This document shows, one piece after another, positions 22,506 through 34,406 of a stretch of 64,000 nt of DNA (within the stretch, counting starts at the first letter, position 1; each line of letters opens with the position of its first letter). The DNA lies in the NCBI GenBank assembly GCA_963576785.1, contig OY756142.1:372001-436000 (forward strand). The letters run 5' to 3'. A program made the translations under genes and the position numbers. The notes below the pieces were generated by a model that saw only the letters and a program-made list of their open reading frames with translations, was not told the origin of the DNA and searched no databases. This DNA comes from Chlorophyllum brunneum. Its lineage: Eukaryota > Basidiomycota > Agaricomycetes > Agaricales > Agaricaceae.

Positions 22506-22694
22506 GTGTGGACAGCTGCACTGGCCTCACCTCGACATGGACGTTCACCCACAACCACTGCACCCATCCCTGGCCCAGCGGCACCGCGTCCGCTCCCACC
22601 CCCCAGGCTGTCGGTTCGAGTCCCGCTGTCAACCCACCCCACCCCCACGTGATCTCGACGCGTCTCGAGTCGCTGATGCGCTTGGAACATCGCC
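22506..22694. promoter_or_regulatory. divergent promoter of UBP1-like and CDC7
   Basis: 189 bp between two start codons pointing away from each other. It contains an E-box CACGTG (22646-22651) and ACGCGT (22658-22663), the core of the MluI cell-cycle box bound by MBF/DSC1 at G1/S genes, 32 bp before the CDC7 ATG. Function of either site is inferred. Confidence 0.5.
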
Positions 22695-25081
22695 ATGGCC
22701 AGCACAGTACTGCTGCCTCACCACTCCTCAAATCCCCTCGAGGTCGGGTCCTCTGATGCCCGAAACAATGCATACAACAGAAAGTACAGGGCTTCGTTGG
22801 CCCACAACGATCATCTCTCGTCCGACGACCCCATCGAGGGCTTCACTGTTCCCGATGACCTCCAACAATATCACGACCACCTCTCTCGTCTTCTCCCTCA
22901 TCACCCAGCCGCTGCTGTCATGCGCAAAACAACACCGACAAAACGCGACCTCGACCAGGATGAGGACATGAGCGACGATGAGCTCGCCACCCCCATGAAG
23001 CACGATCCCTCGATACAACGCCCTCGGATGGTCGACGATGAAGAGAGTCACGAAGAGGGCCACTCTGACAAGGATGAAGCGAATGAATACGCCGAGGCAG
23101 ACGACGACGACTGTATGTCCGTGGACTCTCTAGAGACAGACGAGGAGAACACCATCAACGATCGGCCACCAGAGGAGCGCAAGGAGATTCAGCGAGAGAT
23201 CAGAGACCTCATGGAGAGTGTCCCTCAGCTGCAAGAGGACTACAGGATCGTCGACCGTCTCGGAACAGGTACATTCTCCTCGGTGTACAAGGCGTTGGAC
23301 CTGCATTATCACACCAAGTGGGACAACACACCATGGCATGGCCACCACCCCCCGTCATCCTCAGCGCACTACCAGTCTGTGCATCGACCACCGGGATCCA
23401 AGGTCTTCGTGGCAATCAAGCGCATATATGTGACGAGCAGTGCGGAACGCATCAAGAACGAGATCTCCATCATGGTAGACTGCCTAGGCTGCCGACATGT
23501 GTCGCAGCTTATCACTGCGACGCGACATTTCGACCAGGTCGTCCTGGTCTTGCCGTATCAGCGAAACGAGGATTTCCGGGTTAGTCCCTTCTGGCTCCGA
23601 TCTCTATATATCCTAAAATCCGTACAGGAATACTACCGTACTCTATCGATGCCTGCTATCAAATCCTACCTACGCTGCCTCATGGCAGCACTACGCGACA
23701 TTCATCAACGCAGGATCATCCACCGCGACGTCAAACCTGCCAACTTCCTGTTCGATCCCCGCACGGGCATCGGGACGCTCTGCGACTTTGGTCTTGCATC
23801 AGTGAGCGGCTAAGCCATTCGATCATTCTAGACGTATGCTGATCATGATTATCATTCAGCGCATAGAACCCACCAAGCCTACGTACGGCCAATGTCTGCA
23901 CACTGGTTGGACTGAGCATCATCCTCACGGTCAGAACAAGCATTTATCGGAAGAGGAAAAGGAGTCTGTGCGGAGGCTGCAGAAGGAGGCACGGAACAAG
24001 TGTTCGACTCCTGCAGAAAAGGTCGGTTACCCCGACAAAGATTCGCGGTAGGTTTGTATATGCGTGTCCTCAGTCCGCTGACACCGATGGGATCAAGGCC
24101 GATTTCAAAGGCGAATCGTGCGGGGACGAGAGGCTTCCGTGCACCTGAAGTCCTACTCAAGTGCAGTGAACAAACAGGAGGTACGTCAATCCACACGATC
24201 GGAACCCATGTTGTTCATTGTACTGCAGCTATCGATGTCTGGGCAGCTGGGATGATTCTCATGTTCTTCCTCACTGGAAAGTTTCCGCTATTCCAGTCCA
24301 GTGACGATATTGAAGCCCTGATGGAGGTCGCTGCCATCATTGGTCGCAAGCAAATGGAGAAAACAGCGACCCTTCACAGTGCGCTCTGCAAGCCTTGTCT
24401 CCTGATACGGCACGACTGACAGGTTTTCAAGGCCGATTGTTCATCTCAAATGTACCCCCGGTGCTAGGTGAAGGCATTTCGTGGCAGGAATTCGTTACGA
24501 AGCAAAATCCAGATATTTACAAGCCCAGGGAGCCAGATCTACGCTGCTATCCCTTCAATACCCCAACATATCGTACGTACCTGCAGGACGAAAGGATGCG
24601 CCATCCACCATCGTCATCCTCGCCTACGTCATCGACAACCCTCAAATCTGACTCGACACCAACATCAACATTAACGTTAACACACTTCTCGCAACTCCCC
24701 CACTCCCTGTTCTCCACCGAACAACACGTCGCAGATGTTAACAGCGCCTTTGACCTCCTCGAACAACTACTCCATCCCGAGTCCACAAAACGTATCACAC
24801 CCAAACGTGCTTTAGCCCATCCATTCCTCGCAGGTAGACCTGACGACGACGATGCTCTGCCCGATGATGATGAATTCGTGCCGCACGAATCTGGGAAGGG
24901 TGTTTGTGGGAAATGGCATTTGAGAGATGACATGACGGGTGATATGGGTGTGAGGATGAGATGTGAGTGTGGGAGGTGTGAAGGTGTAGAGAGGGAGGTG
25001 AGAAATTTGAGGCCAGGTGAGGGTATTGCGATTGGGAGGGAGCCTTGTGAGTTCCATGAGGATGTTGACCTCGAGTTTTGA
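22695..25081 (+). CDS. CDC7: CDC7 (DDK) protein kinase
   Basis: Ser/Thr kinase that, with Dbf4, phosphorylates MCM helicase to fire replication origins. Six exons join in frame: 22695-23579, 23628-23801, 23860-24047, 24074-24180, 24229-24378 and 24423-25081, giving 720 residues. An acidic N-terminal extension of about 185 residues precedes the kinase domain: Gly loop LGTGTFSSVYKA, VAIKRI lysine, HRDVKPANFLF catalytic loop, CDFGLAS, the kinase insert, RAGTRGFRAPEVLLK and AIDVWAAGMILMFFLTGKFP. The tail has SAFDLLEQLLHPESTKRITP and a Cys-containing end (CECGRCEG). All motifs and splice sites are intact, so this is the working copy; four partial copies lie elsewhere in the window. The tail faces NACHT copy B across 131 bp. 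Confidence 0.92.
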
Positions 25082-25212
25082 GTGTGTTCGTCCAGTGTAT
25101 GTTCGTGAATATTTGCATCCAGCCATCGTGTCTCCGTGTTGATATGTATCATATGAATAGGGACAGGCATTGAGCTATTAGTGTGTAGGCAAGCAGACCG
25201 AAGTTCAGTACA

Positions 25213-27400
25213 TCAGGACAATTCTCCGCAGTGCCTGTAGAGGATATAATACGTCCATCCTTTTTTACCATCGAGCAGGATATTTCTGAGCTGCAACCAA
25301 TCATAGTAACCCCCGTGTCCGAAAAAACCTGTGACAAGTCCATTGGGTTTGCGTGCTTTTGCCCGCCTCAGTTCCAGAAACACGCGCTCTTCTTGTATAC
25401 TGTCCAAGTGGCCTACAGCAGCACACTCAACCCCCGGATCTCTGCACCTCGCCCTTTTATGAGGACACTACAATGAATTCCCATTAGTGACCCTACATCA
25501 ACCAAGTCGAGTCGATTCTACCCACGATTCTACCCACAGAAGGGTGACCATGTAGCAGCGTAAAGTTGGCCCTCTTCAGGTCCAACATTCTGATTGGTAT
25601 GTCTTGAATGACTCCGTGTTCTCTGAGTTGAAGCATAACTGGAGAATCATCATCCTGTATTACCAGCGGCTGTATAAGCGGACGTAAAAGCGTAAGTGGA
25701 GGATGCTCTCACGAAACAGACTCTCAACAAATCCCCACCCATGCAGAGCGAGTTCATGACCTTCAGAGCATGGACAACATCAAGGAAGTGGGAAGCCATC
25801 CAATGACTTCAGCGAGAGGTAGCATACGGCAATCGATGCCTTGGTGCGCATTGGATTCGAACCAGGTGACTCGTCTATTCGGTGATTCCTCAGTGGGAAC
25901 CTCATCGGTTAAATAAGCAGACTTACATCTGGGCGAATCCTTCAGAATCCTCAATGCCCGCTGTATAGTTCGCTCCTTTTCCTCAGACCAGGAAAGCATG
26001 CCCGATTTCCCGGTATTGCGAAGGTAATCTTCGAATGACTTTTGATGAAACGTAATTATCTTCTCTTCAGCCTTGTCAGGTGGTGGAACGTCGAGGACAG
26101 AATGGAGCCATTCCAGCGCACTATAGCCAATTTCGGGGGTCATCCCTAACCAGTTGCAGGTAGTGGCAAACTCCCAGTAGATGTAGGGGTTCCAGGACTC
26201 CAGATGGATTAGGTAGGACAGAATCTCCTTCGTGTCAGCCAATGTATCAGCAGGGACCTGGGAGAGTATGTATTCGTACAGTGCATCCAGTTGAGCCATC
26301 ACTTGACCATCCGTGCAAGGAACTTTGTCAATCACGTCCAGAACCTTCGCGAATTGGCTTATCTGTTTTCGCTGTATTGGATCTTCAACGAAGCGTATTA
26401 CGGTAGATGCATAAGCAAAGTGTCCCAGGCCGGCCGCAGCAACCTTCGTGAAATCCTTCTCGAGCGGCCACCGATGATAGAGGACTGTGACTGGATATGC
26501 CTCTTGAATCCTCTCGAGTCCAGCACGAAGGAAACGCTCGACGTCCTGGCAGGCTTCAGTTGAATCCACGGCAACCTCTTCTTTGTCATAGCTGGATGAC
26601 ACTTTCGAACGCGAAAGAAACCTCGTAATGTGGGCCTCGGGGCGACTGGCAACAACCCAGAGAAGAGGAGCTACCGGATAGGTGATAATGAACGACGATA
26701 TGAGTCCAAGGATCGTACATTGCTCCCGTGCACCCTTGCATTCATCAAGACCATCGAGTATCATCAAGAGCGGAGGACCCTCCCGATAGAAGCGTTTCTG
26801 CCCGAATGGCTCGACGATGAGTTCTTTGAACTGGGCAGTGATCGATTTTTCCGGTAGCTTTGGATCGTTTGCCATCTTTCCTTGAATGAAATCGCGGTAT
26901 GGGAGACATTGGGCAGCAATTCGGTAGGAAAGAGTGATGACGACTTTAACAGGGTCGTTGCGCCCATTGGGAGCAGAGAAGAAGAGTGTAACAAGAAGTA
27001 GGGATTCAGCTTCGAGCTCAGCGAGAGTCTGCATGATTGCAGACTTGCCCACTCCGGCAGAACCGACAAGCCACAGCATCCTTTTGGTATGACATGGGTT
27101 GCGAAGCCAGGATCGCATTCGTTCGATGATGCTCTTGCGTGTTCCAGGGTGGCACTGAGGAGGTGGAAAGCGCTTGGAAGAGTCGAATTCCGCCCCGTGT
27201 ATCATATAGGTGGCGAGCTTTTCCATAACTGTTTTTGTGTTGAATAAACAGGGAATTAGGTATGTCAAACTGAACTTACACTCGTTGGTGGTGTGAGTGT
27301 TGTAAACCAAGTTCGAATCTTTCACCACGAATTCTCGTGCTCCTTCAAAGAAACCTCCCGCAGCCTTCTGCATTGGGCGGGTAACCCGTGAATTATACAT
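25213..27400 (-). CDS. NACHT (NLR-like) gene copy B, C-terminal exons disrupted
   Basis: Exon 1 (27400-27280) encodes MYNSRVTRPMQKAAGGFFEG. A 51-nt intron follows whose length and content keep the frame open if unspliced. Exon 2 (27228-25927) holds GTR.., Walker A GSAGVGKSA, Walker B LLMILDGLDECKG, VASRPEAHITRFL, and ITFHQKSFEDYLRN, all open. Relative to copies D and E the next intron has lost about 65 bp including its acceptor, and exon 3 has one extra T (CCTTGATG), so normal splicing to the C-terminal exons is broken. Reading through the intron gives a stop at 25763 after the NACHT part. The QLREHGV exon and C-terminal exon (25441-25213, LDGKKGWTYY) remain well conserved downstream. A truncated NACHT protein is possible; a full one is not. 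Confidence 0.75.
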
Positions 27401-28239
27401 GCCCTGCCTGTTGATTAGAACCAAGCGATGTACTGGGATGAGAAGGACTCACAGAAGATGACCAGTGGAGGGGAGCTGGGGGAAACCTACCGGTCGAGGG
27501 ATGGTGGTTGAGTGATATAGGGAAAGGTCACCAGCCAAACTGCTGTGCATTGTCCGTAAAGAAGGATGAGCATTCATTATCCATTCAGATTGTACGCGTG
27601 AAATCATTATCAAAATGAGATTAGAGCCTGACGGGGGCCTGTCACAGGTCAAAGGCTGGAATCCAAAAAAAGCGCATACCGAAACTGCCACCACCGCCAT
27701 GATATGGGATTGGCGCTCAAATGTCAGTTTACAGCAGGCTGCCTGGCGCATATGGCAACGCAGACTGACGCGCCTAGTTTGGCCTATCCACACTCTCAGT
27801 GATGTTGATTATTCCAATGACCAGGCGTTTTCGGTTGCGTGGAAACTTGTTGGCCTTGACAACTTGTAAATCCCTCCGTGTTCCTGGGCCGCTGTGTCCG
27901 AACATCTCACCGACAAAGTTGTAGGGCCTCTGCCTTTTTCGGAAGCCCAATTATGTATCGCCTCCACTCACATCGATAACAATTGTAAGTGAATGGAAGT
28001 TTAATGAGAGGCATATACAAGTATCTCACCCGTTGTTTTTGGTCAACTGGATACCATTCCCTGTCATCAGAACTTGAAGCCTGAGGCCTGATGGGTAACC
28101 CATGCAAGTCTACAAATAGGAGAGGTAGGGCAAACCGTCGCCGTTGCCCATGATCTAAGGTTCAACGCACTGCTTCCACTCGAGGCCATTACAACAGCCT
28201 CGTTGGTTCAGAACGATCTTCTTCATATGATGGTCTAAT
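27401..28239. other. spacer between NACHT copy B and the next CDC7 relic
   Basis: Copy B promoter region plus about 700 bp I cannot assign. The frame 27615-27869 (+) lacks motifs. No repeat termini were seen. Confidence 0.4.
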
Positions 28240-29390
28240 CTAAGTGAGCTCCCGACATGGGTTGGACCTTATCCTGGCTAGTCGGGTCAGTTTCCTCCAG
28301 CTGCAATCTTTTGTGTACACTAGGGTCGAATACTACCATATTCCATCGATGCCTACCAACATTCACCAATGCAAGATCACCCACCGTGATGTCAAACCTA
28401 CGGACATCCTGTTCGAACCCGCACGGGATTTGCCGATGCAAGACACATTGGTGAGCCTATCTAATCAATCATTCCCACCGTATTTCTGATGATGATGATG
28501 ATTCATTCAGCGCATGAAATCTGCAAAGCCTGCGTATCACCAGTGTTGGGCGCGGAACATGCAGGAGGGGTAGAGGTGCTCAATTCCTGTAGGAAGGGCC
28601 CTGCTCAAATGCAGTGAGCAGACCGTGGATCCATCAATTCAGGAGCATATGGAGAAACAGTAGCCCTTCACAGTGCGTTTCCCGCTAATCTTATACCCAT
28701 ACGTCGCAACTAATGGGTTTTCAGGGCCAATTGTGCCGCCCGTGCTAGGTGAAGACATTTCATGTTGTTCCGAAGCAAAACCTAGATACTTGCAAGCCAC
28801 GAGAACCAGATCTACTGCTACCCCTTCAATACCCCAGCATACTGTATACCTGCGGGAGGAAAGCGAAAGAGCGCAGCGCCTGCCATCGTCATCCTCACCT
28901 AGTCATCGACAACCCTCAAACCTGACTCGACACCAACATCAACATCAACATCAACGTCAACACATTCTCGCAGCCCTCCCACTCTCTCTTTTCCACTGAA
29001 CAACCTGCCACAGATCCCGACAGCGCCTCTGAGCTCCTCGACAACTGCTCCATCCCGAGCCACAAAATGTATCACACCCAAACGCTTTAGCCCATCCATT
29101 CCTCGCAGGTAGGCCTGACGACGAAGCTCTACAATGATGATGAATTCGTGCCGCACGCATCTGGCAAGGGTGTTTGTAGGAAGTGGCATTTGAGAGATGA
29201 CGTGACGGGTGATATGGGTGTGAGGATGAGATGCGAGTTTGGGAGGTGTGAAGGTGCGGAGAGGGAGGAGGTGAGAAATTCGAGGCGAGGTGAGGGTATT
29301 GCGATTGGGAGGGAGCCTTGCGAGTTCCATGAGGATGTTGACCTCGAGTTTCGAGTGTGTTCATGCAGTGCATATTCGTGAATATTAGCG
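28240..29390 (+). pseudogene. CDC7 relic C
   Basis: Collinear with CDC7 from about 23490 to 25090 but lacking the N-terminus and much of the kinase lobe. CACCGTGATGTCAAACCTAC (28381) matches the HRDVKP loop. An intron between GTGAGCC (28451) and ATTCATTCAG (28510) is kept, aligned with native intron 23802-23859. The tail (29030-29345) still reads GKWHLRDD-like, GEGIAIGREPCEFHEDVD. Frames are broken by deletions. Retained intron means DNA-level duplication, not retroposition. Confidence 0.85.
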
Positions 29391-29499
29391 TTTGGCCATC
29401 GTACCTCCGTGTTGATATGTACCATATAAATAGGGGACGGGTATTGAGCTAGTGGTGCGTACACAAGTTCAGGATGCCAGCACTACTCTTTGTGGTGGT

Positions 29500-30558
29500 T
29501 CAAGGCTTGTAGCTGATGTAATATGTCCATCCTCCGTTGCCGTTGAGCACAATATTTCTGAGCTGCAACCACGCATAATGATGCTGGTTTCCGTAAAAAA
29601 TTGTGACAGGTTCATCGGGCGAGTGTGCTTTTGCCCGCTCCAGTTCCAAAAGGATGTGCTCTTTTTGTGTATTGTCCAAGTGACCTATAGGAGGGCACTT
29701 CACTCCTGGATCTCTGCACCTTGCCTTTTCATGACGGCACTACAATAAATTTGCATTAGTGACCCTACATCAACCAATCAACTTAATTCTACCCACAGGA
29801 GGGTGACCATATTCCAAGATACTACCAACCATGTTCAAATCAAGCATTCTGATCGGTCTGTCTTGAATGACTCTGTGTTCTCTGAGTTGGGGCATGACTG
29901 GAGAATTGTCATCCTACATTATCAATATCTCTATAAGCGGAATTGACATAAAAGCGAGAGTGGAGGGTGCTCTCACAAAAACAAATCCCCACTCGTGTGG
30001 ATTGCATTCATCACCTCCAGAGCGTGGACAACACCAGGGAGTGAGAAGCCGTCCAATAACTTCAGTGAGAGGTGGTCTACGCCCCTCGATGCCATGCCAA
30101 AGAGGCGACTCTGTGTTCTTTCATGTAAATCACACTGTGTCCAGTAGAGAGCGATGTGAGCTAACGGATCTGAATTAGGTGATCGGTCTAGTTCGGCGGC
30201 TGCTCAGTAGGAACCCCAGGAGTCGATTAACCTGCAAACTTACATCTTCGCACATCCTTCAAAATCCTTAATGCCTGCCGTATGTTTTGCTCCTTTTCCT
30301 CGGCCCAGGAAAGCATACCAGACTTTCCACTGTTATGAAGGTAATCCTGGAACGATTTATGGTGGAAGGTGACTTCTTCCTTTTGGCCTTGTCAGGTGGT
30401 GGAACATTGAGGACTGAATGGAGCCACTCAAGCGCACTATAGCCAGCGTCGGGGGTCATCCCTATCCAGTTGCAAGTAACGGTAAACGTGCGGTGGAAGA
30501 AGATGTCCCAGGACCTCGTATGTATTATGTTAGACAGAATCTCCTTGGTGTCAGGCAG
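29500..30558 (-). pseudogene. NACHT relic C (C-terminal third)
   Basis: Reads VTCNWIGMTPDAGYSALEWL, then a frameshift before NRSRITFI, the exon 3 and QLREHGV segments, and a C-terminal exon (about 29720-29500) with DEPVTIFYGNQHHYAWLQLR. The NACHT domain is gone: similarity stops at 30558, where a copia LTR begins. Tail-to-tail with CDC7 relic C, repeating the order of CDC7 and copy B directly to the left. Confidence 0.8.
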
Positions 30559-30869
30559 TGTTGTTGGGAGACAAATAGGCGTCGATGCCCGATGTAATAG
30601 GCGGGGTCGGCAGTACGAAAAGTAGTGGTCAACGATGCACTGACCAGTTTCTGTATGTAGTTTTGTTTCATCTTTGTCACCCATAGCATACTAGTCTTGG
30701 TTTCACCTCCCACACACCTCAGTTCTCGCGTTTCGAGACTGAGGTGAGCATGTTCTTTAGTATATTCAAAACATAGCTAACATGTATTGTAGAGCTTTGT
30801 ACTTAGGTAGCTATTTCAATATATAAGTTCTCGCGTTTCAAGACTGAGAGCTTTGTACTTAGTTTCACA
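30559..30869 (+). repeat. 5' LTR of copia element II
   Basis: Begins TGTTGTTGGGAGAC at the point where NACHT homology stops and ends TTTCACA directly before a primer-binding site. It contains a short internal repeat (AGTTCTCGCGTTTCRAGACTGAG at about 30722 and 30829; GAGCTTTGTACTTAG twice). The matching 3' LTR is not seen in the window. Confidence 0.6.
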
Positions 30870-30883
30870 GGTTATGGGCCCCG
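30870..30883 (+). other. copia II primer-binding site
   Basis: GGTTATGGGCCCCG follows the LTR directly. GGTTATGGGCCC is complementary to the anticodon loop region of initiator tRNA-Met (GGGCCCAUAACC), as used by Drosophila copia, which is primed by a tRNA fragment. Copia element I has the same sequence at 59043-59031 (-). Confidence 0.65.
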
Positions 30884-31059
30884 CCCCCTTGCACTAAAGT
30901 CAAATCAGTGCTGCGAGAATTCAATCGTTATGGCCTCAATAAACGATATATTGCCCAGTACAGTGCCTGAGCTCGATGTGTCTGGAAGGAACTAGATGGT
31001 GTTTTTGCTCCAGTTCAAGACTGTAGTTTGAGGTAAAGGACTGGGGGCATTTCGATGGA

Positions 31060-32586
31060 TCCGGTCCACGTCCAAAGCTACCTGAACCTGTGACACCACA
31101 GGCTGCACCAACTCCACCATCCCCTACGCCTCAAACACCAGGTGCAGGAACACCAATGGCTAGTACAGCTGCTGCTGTCCACCTTCCTCCTTCAGTGCCA
31201 CCTAGTCCAGCAATCACTATAACTCCCGAAATGGTTGAAGCTTGGGAGCGTAATGAGGATATTGCTCGTTCACTGCTTGCTCAATGCCTCCCTGATGCCA
31301 CACTCATTCTAACTTCATCTTATGAGACCATTAAAGAAGCATGGAATGCAATTGTTGAAGAATTCACTTACAAGAGTTTGTCCACAAGGGCAAATATTCG
31401 TCGCAATTTTATGGCCTCGAAATGCCCAGATAAGAGCGATGTTCATGTGTTCTTGAATTCTCTCTGAGCAAGGAGAGCAGAATGTGCATCTATGGGAGCT
31501 GAAATCAGTGAGGATGACTATTATAATACTATAGTCTTTGGACTACCACGGTGGTTACAAACCTTTGCTTTGAATCAGCTAGTGGCTACATGGCTCAGTT
31601 CTCCATTCAAAACCATTGATCCAGAGCTCCTCATCGTTGTCATATGTGATGAATAGGAGAGGACTCACCCAAAACAAGCAGTTGGAATGGGTCAAAGGCA
31701 GGAAGGGAATGAGTCATTGATGGTTGAAGCTGGTAAGGGGGGTGTTAAGGAAACGACCGTAACGAGTTGTTTGCTGGGGGCAGCAGTAAACGCAGTGGGA
31801 GAGAATGTAGGGTCTACTCACCGAGATAATAAGCTTCTATCTGATACCTGTAGAAAGGTAATTCGGATAGACAGATATTATTGATGAAGCGGTTAATGTC
31901 AGATAAGTAGAGGTCAAAGTCGATTAGATCGATGGAGGTGTTATACTCAAAGAGATAGGCAATGATGAAGAAGTTGTTCGATTGAACAAGATGCAGAACT
32001 AGGTCTGCTACATGGGGTTTATATACATATTGTAACATGTGCGAGTCATACTACATAAAATACTAGCATTGCATGGATTGTTCCTTATAACTCCCTTTAA
32101 CTGCGGCGTAGTTCCTGCGGAGTACTGCGGAACGTAGTATCTAGTCATTGGTACTATGTAGAATAATCTATCAAGTACTTATGACTCTCATCGTATGCAG
32201 AGCAACTCATAGGAAGTTACTACGGAATGAAGTTACTGGAAAGTAACAGATCAGTCTATTATTATCATAATGACTTCATAGTCTATTTCTAGAATATGTC
32301 CGAAACTTCAACAGAGGGGAAAGGGAAAGGAAAAGGACAGGAGAAAGGAAAAGGAAAGAAAGGAAAAAAGAAGGAAAAGTATTTCATCTGTGGAAGTGAG
32401 GGCCATTGGAAGAAGGATTGCCTGTAGAAGAAAAAGGATGATAATAAAGCGGCAGGTGAGAAGGGTCAAGGTGGACCCAGTGCTAATTTAGCTGTGAAGG
32501 ATGACAAAGAAAAGAAAGATGAATTCTTGGTGGCAGAAATCTGCACAGTCAGTGAACCAAACCTGTGGACTCAAACTAAAATCTTC

Positions 32587-32588
<2 letters not shown>
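31060..32588 (+). pseudogene. copia element II gag remnant, interrupted by a solo LTR
   Basis: Reads as a UBN2/copia gag: LTSSYETIKEAWNAIVEEF, LSTRANIRRNFMASKCPDKS and YYNTIVFGLPRWLQTFALNQ, with in-frame stops. At 31743 a 571-bp LTR interrupts it. It resumes at 32314 with a Lys/Gly-rich run and the zinc knuckle CGSEGHWKKDC. It ends at the poly-T of a LINE at 32589. Protease and pol are not found, so the element is a fragment. Confidence 0.75.
31743..32313. repeat. solo LTR, copia family I (copy 1)
   Basis: 571 bp, starts TGTTAAGGAAACGACC (consensus TGTTGAGG) and ends ACTTCAACA, matching the LTRs of the complete copia element at 52394-59606. Flanks GGGGG and GAGGG are a 5-bp target duplication with one change. 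This copy keeps CpGs (CGACCGTAACGAG) that are TG/CA in the right-hand copies. Confidence 0.85.
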
Positions 32589-32626
<38 letters not shown>

Positions 32627-34320
32627 ACAATTTATATAGCAGTACTCGATTGCAGTCCCCGTGTACATACATACAGAGGCAGAACGTACAAAAAGTTCAG
32701 AGCAAGGAAAGTAAACTATTTGTAAACTAACCCTACGAGACTCGATGCCATCTAGTGCATATACTAGAGAGATGTTTGGTACCACAGTTGAATGGCAGAA
32801 AAAAGAATGAAAGGAATTCAGAAAGAGAGAGAGTGGAAGAGAGAAATTGATAGAGAGAAACTATCAACTCGCAAACACAAGGGAGAACAACGAACGGTAC
32901 TAGTGTATGGAGGAGCATTTTGCCTAGACACCACGGGAATGATGGAAGCTGAATGAAAACTATATAAAATAGTAGATGAGCAAAAAAAGAAGAGATAGAG
33001 AAATGAGATTGAAATCCATAACCGGGAGAGCATAGGAAAAATAAAAAGGAGAAAGGATTTACATGGGCATAGATCTGAACCTCTGATAGACTTGATGACA
33101 ATACAGTAGGAGTATTGAACCAGTACAGATACGAGGATAATCAGTCTCCGGAGGGAAGCTGAATGTGGCTGGGTTGTGATGCAAGAAGTTGACAAATGTC
33201 TTGATAGTATCGATGCCAAAGTGATGATCGAAGATATTACAACAATAGAGGATGTGCAACCTAGTTTGGACCATTTGACTGTTACAGTGGTGGCAAGATA
33301 AATCTTTGTTAGGGAAGAACCGAAGTCATATTCACCAATTGGGGCATGGCATAGGATGGCGTGACATGCTCTTGCAAAAAGCTGTGGCTGGTAACTGCAT
33401 TCTTGTATCCAGGTGTTGAGGAAACGACCATAACAAGTTGTTTGCTGGGGACAGCAGTAAATACAGTGGGAGAGAACATAGGGTCTACTCACTGAGATAA
33501 TAAGCTTCTATCTGATACCTGTAGAAAGGTAATTTGGATAGACAGATATTAGTAATGAAACAGTTGGTGTCAGAGGTAGACAAGTTATAGTCGAGGAGAT
33601 CAAGACTGGTGTTGTACTCAAGAAGATAAGTAATGATGAAGAAGTTGTTTGATTGAACAAGATGCAGAACTAGGTCTGCTACATGGGGTTTATATACATA
33701 TTGAAGCATATGCAAGTTATACTACATAAAATACTAGGAATACATAGAATGTTCCTTATGACTCCTCTTAACTATGGCGTAGTGCCTGTGGAGTACTGCG
33801 GAACATATTATACTAGTCATTGGTACTATGTAGAATAATCTATCAAGTACTTATGACTCTCATCGTATGCAGAGCAACTCATAGGAAGTTACTATGGATT
33901 AAAGTTACTGGAAAGTAATGGATCAGTCTATTATTGTCATAATGACTTCATAGTCTATTTCTAGAATATGTCCAAAACTTCAACACCAGGGACCAGACTT
34001 GATGTGCGACAGTAAAGTAGAGGCCCCATTTGCTTATACTGGGAGGTGGAGGAAGGAACTACCACTGTATTTCTTGAACCTGAACATGACCTGCCATGTA
34101 TGAATGGTGCATTCAGTGGACTTCTTGTGTAGGTAGGTGACAGAGTTAGGGATATGGTAATTACAACCCTGATTAGGCCAAGTGACCGTTTGGATCCAGT
34201 CATGTGTGGCTTTTTGGATGCTGTACTTGCACTTCAACAGAGTGTGATAGAACAAGAGGTGGTGCTGGTTGGACTTGTTGAACCAAGCCAGTAGCGCCTT
34301 CGAGGTGAGGATGGACTGTC
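32589..34320 (-). mobile_element. 5'-truncated Tad-type LINE, minus strand, split by a solo LTR
   Basis: Starts at its 3' end with 32 consecutive T (32589-32620, the poly-A tail), then the LINE 3' UTR (matching 37181-36900 reversed), then the end of ORF2: CHHCNSQMVQTRLHILYC. Sequence continues beyond the LTR at 33414-33985 up to about 34320, where the reverse complement of 40720-41060 ends. It abuts the 5' end of the larger LINE. Frames are broken. Confidence 0.8.
33414..33985. repeat. solo LTR, copia family I (copy 2), with target duplication
   Basis: 572 bp, TGTTGAGGAAACGACC to ACTTCAACA, flanked on both sides by CCAGG (33409-33413 and 33986-33990). It splits the minus-strand LINE fragment, so it inserted after the LINE did. 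Confidence 0.9.
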
Positions 34321-34406
34321 ACCATCCCTTCTTTGACTCATACCACCACCATCGATTTGTGAAACTCGATTATACGGTACCAGTCTATAGTACAAAGGAT
34401 ATATCC

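Noticed and set aside
22565..22645. tRNA-like A box (TGGCCCAGCGG) and B box (GGTTCGAGTCC) near the UBP1-CDC7 promoter
   Set aside because: The acceptor ends do not pair, the T stem has a mismatch, no anticodon arm can be drawn and no T-run terminator follows.
30720..30860. CRISPR-like or satellite array from the repeated AGTTCTCGCGTTTC motif
   Set aside because: Only two copies, inside a copia LTR; eukaryotic context.
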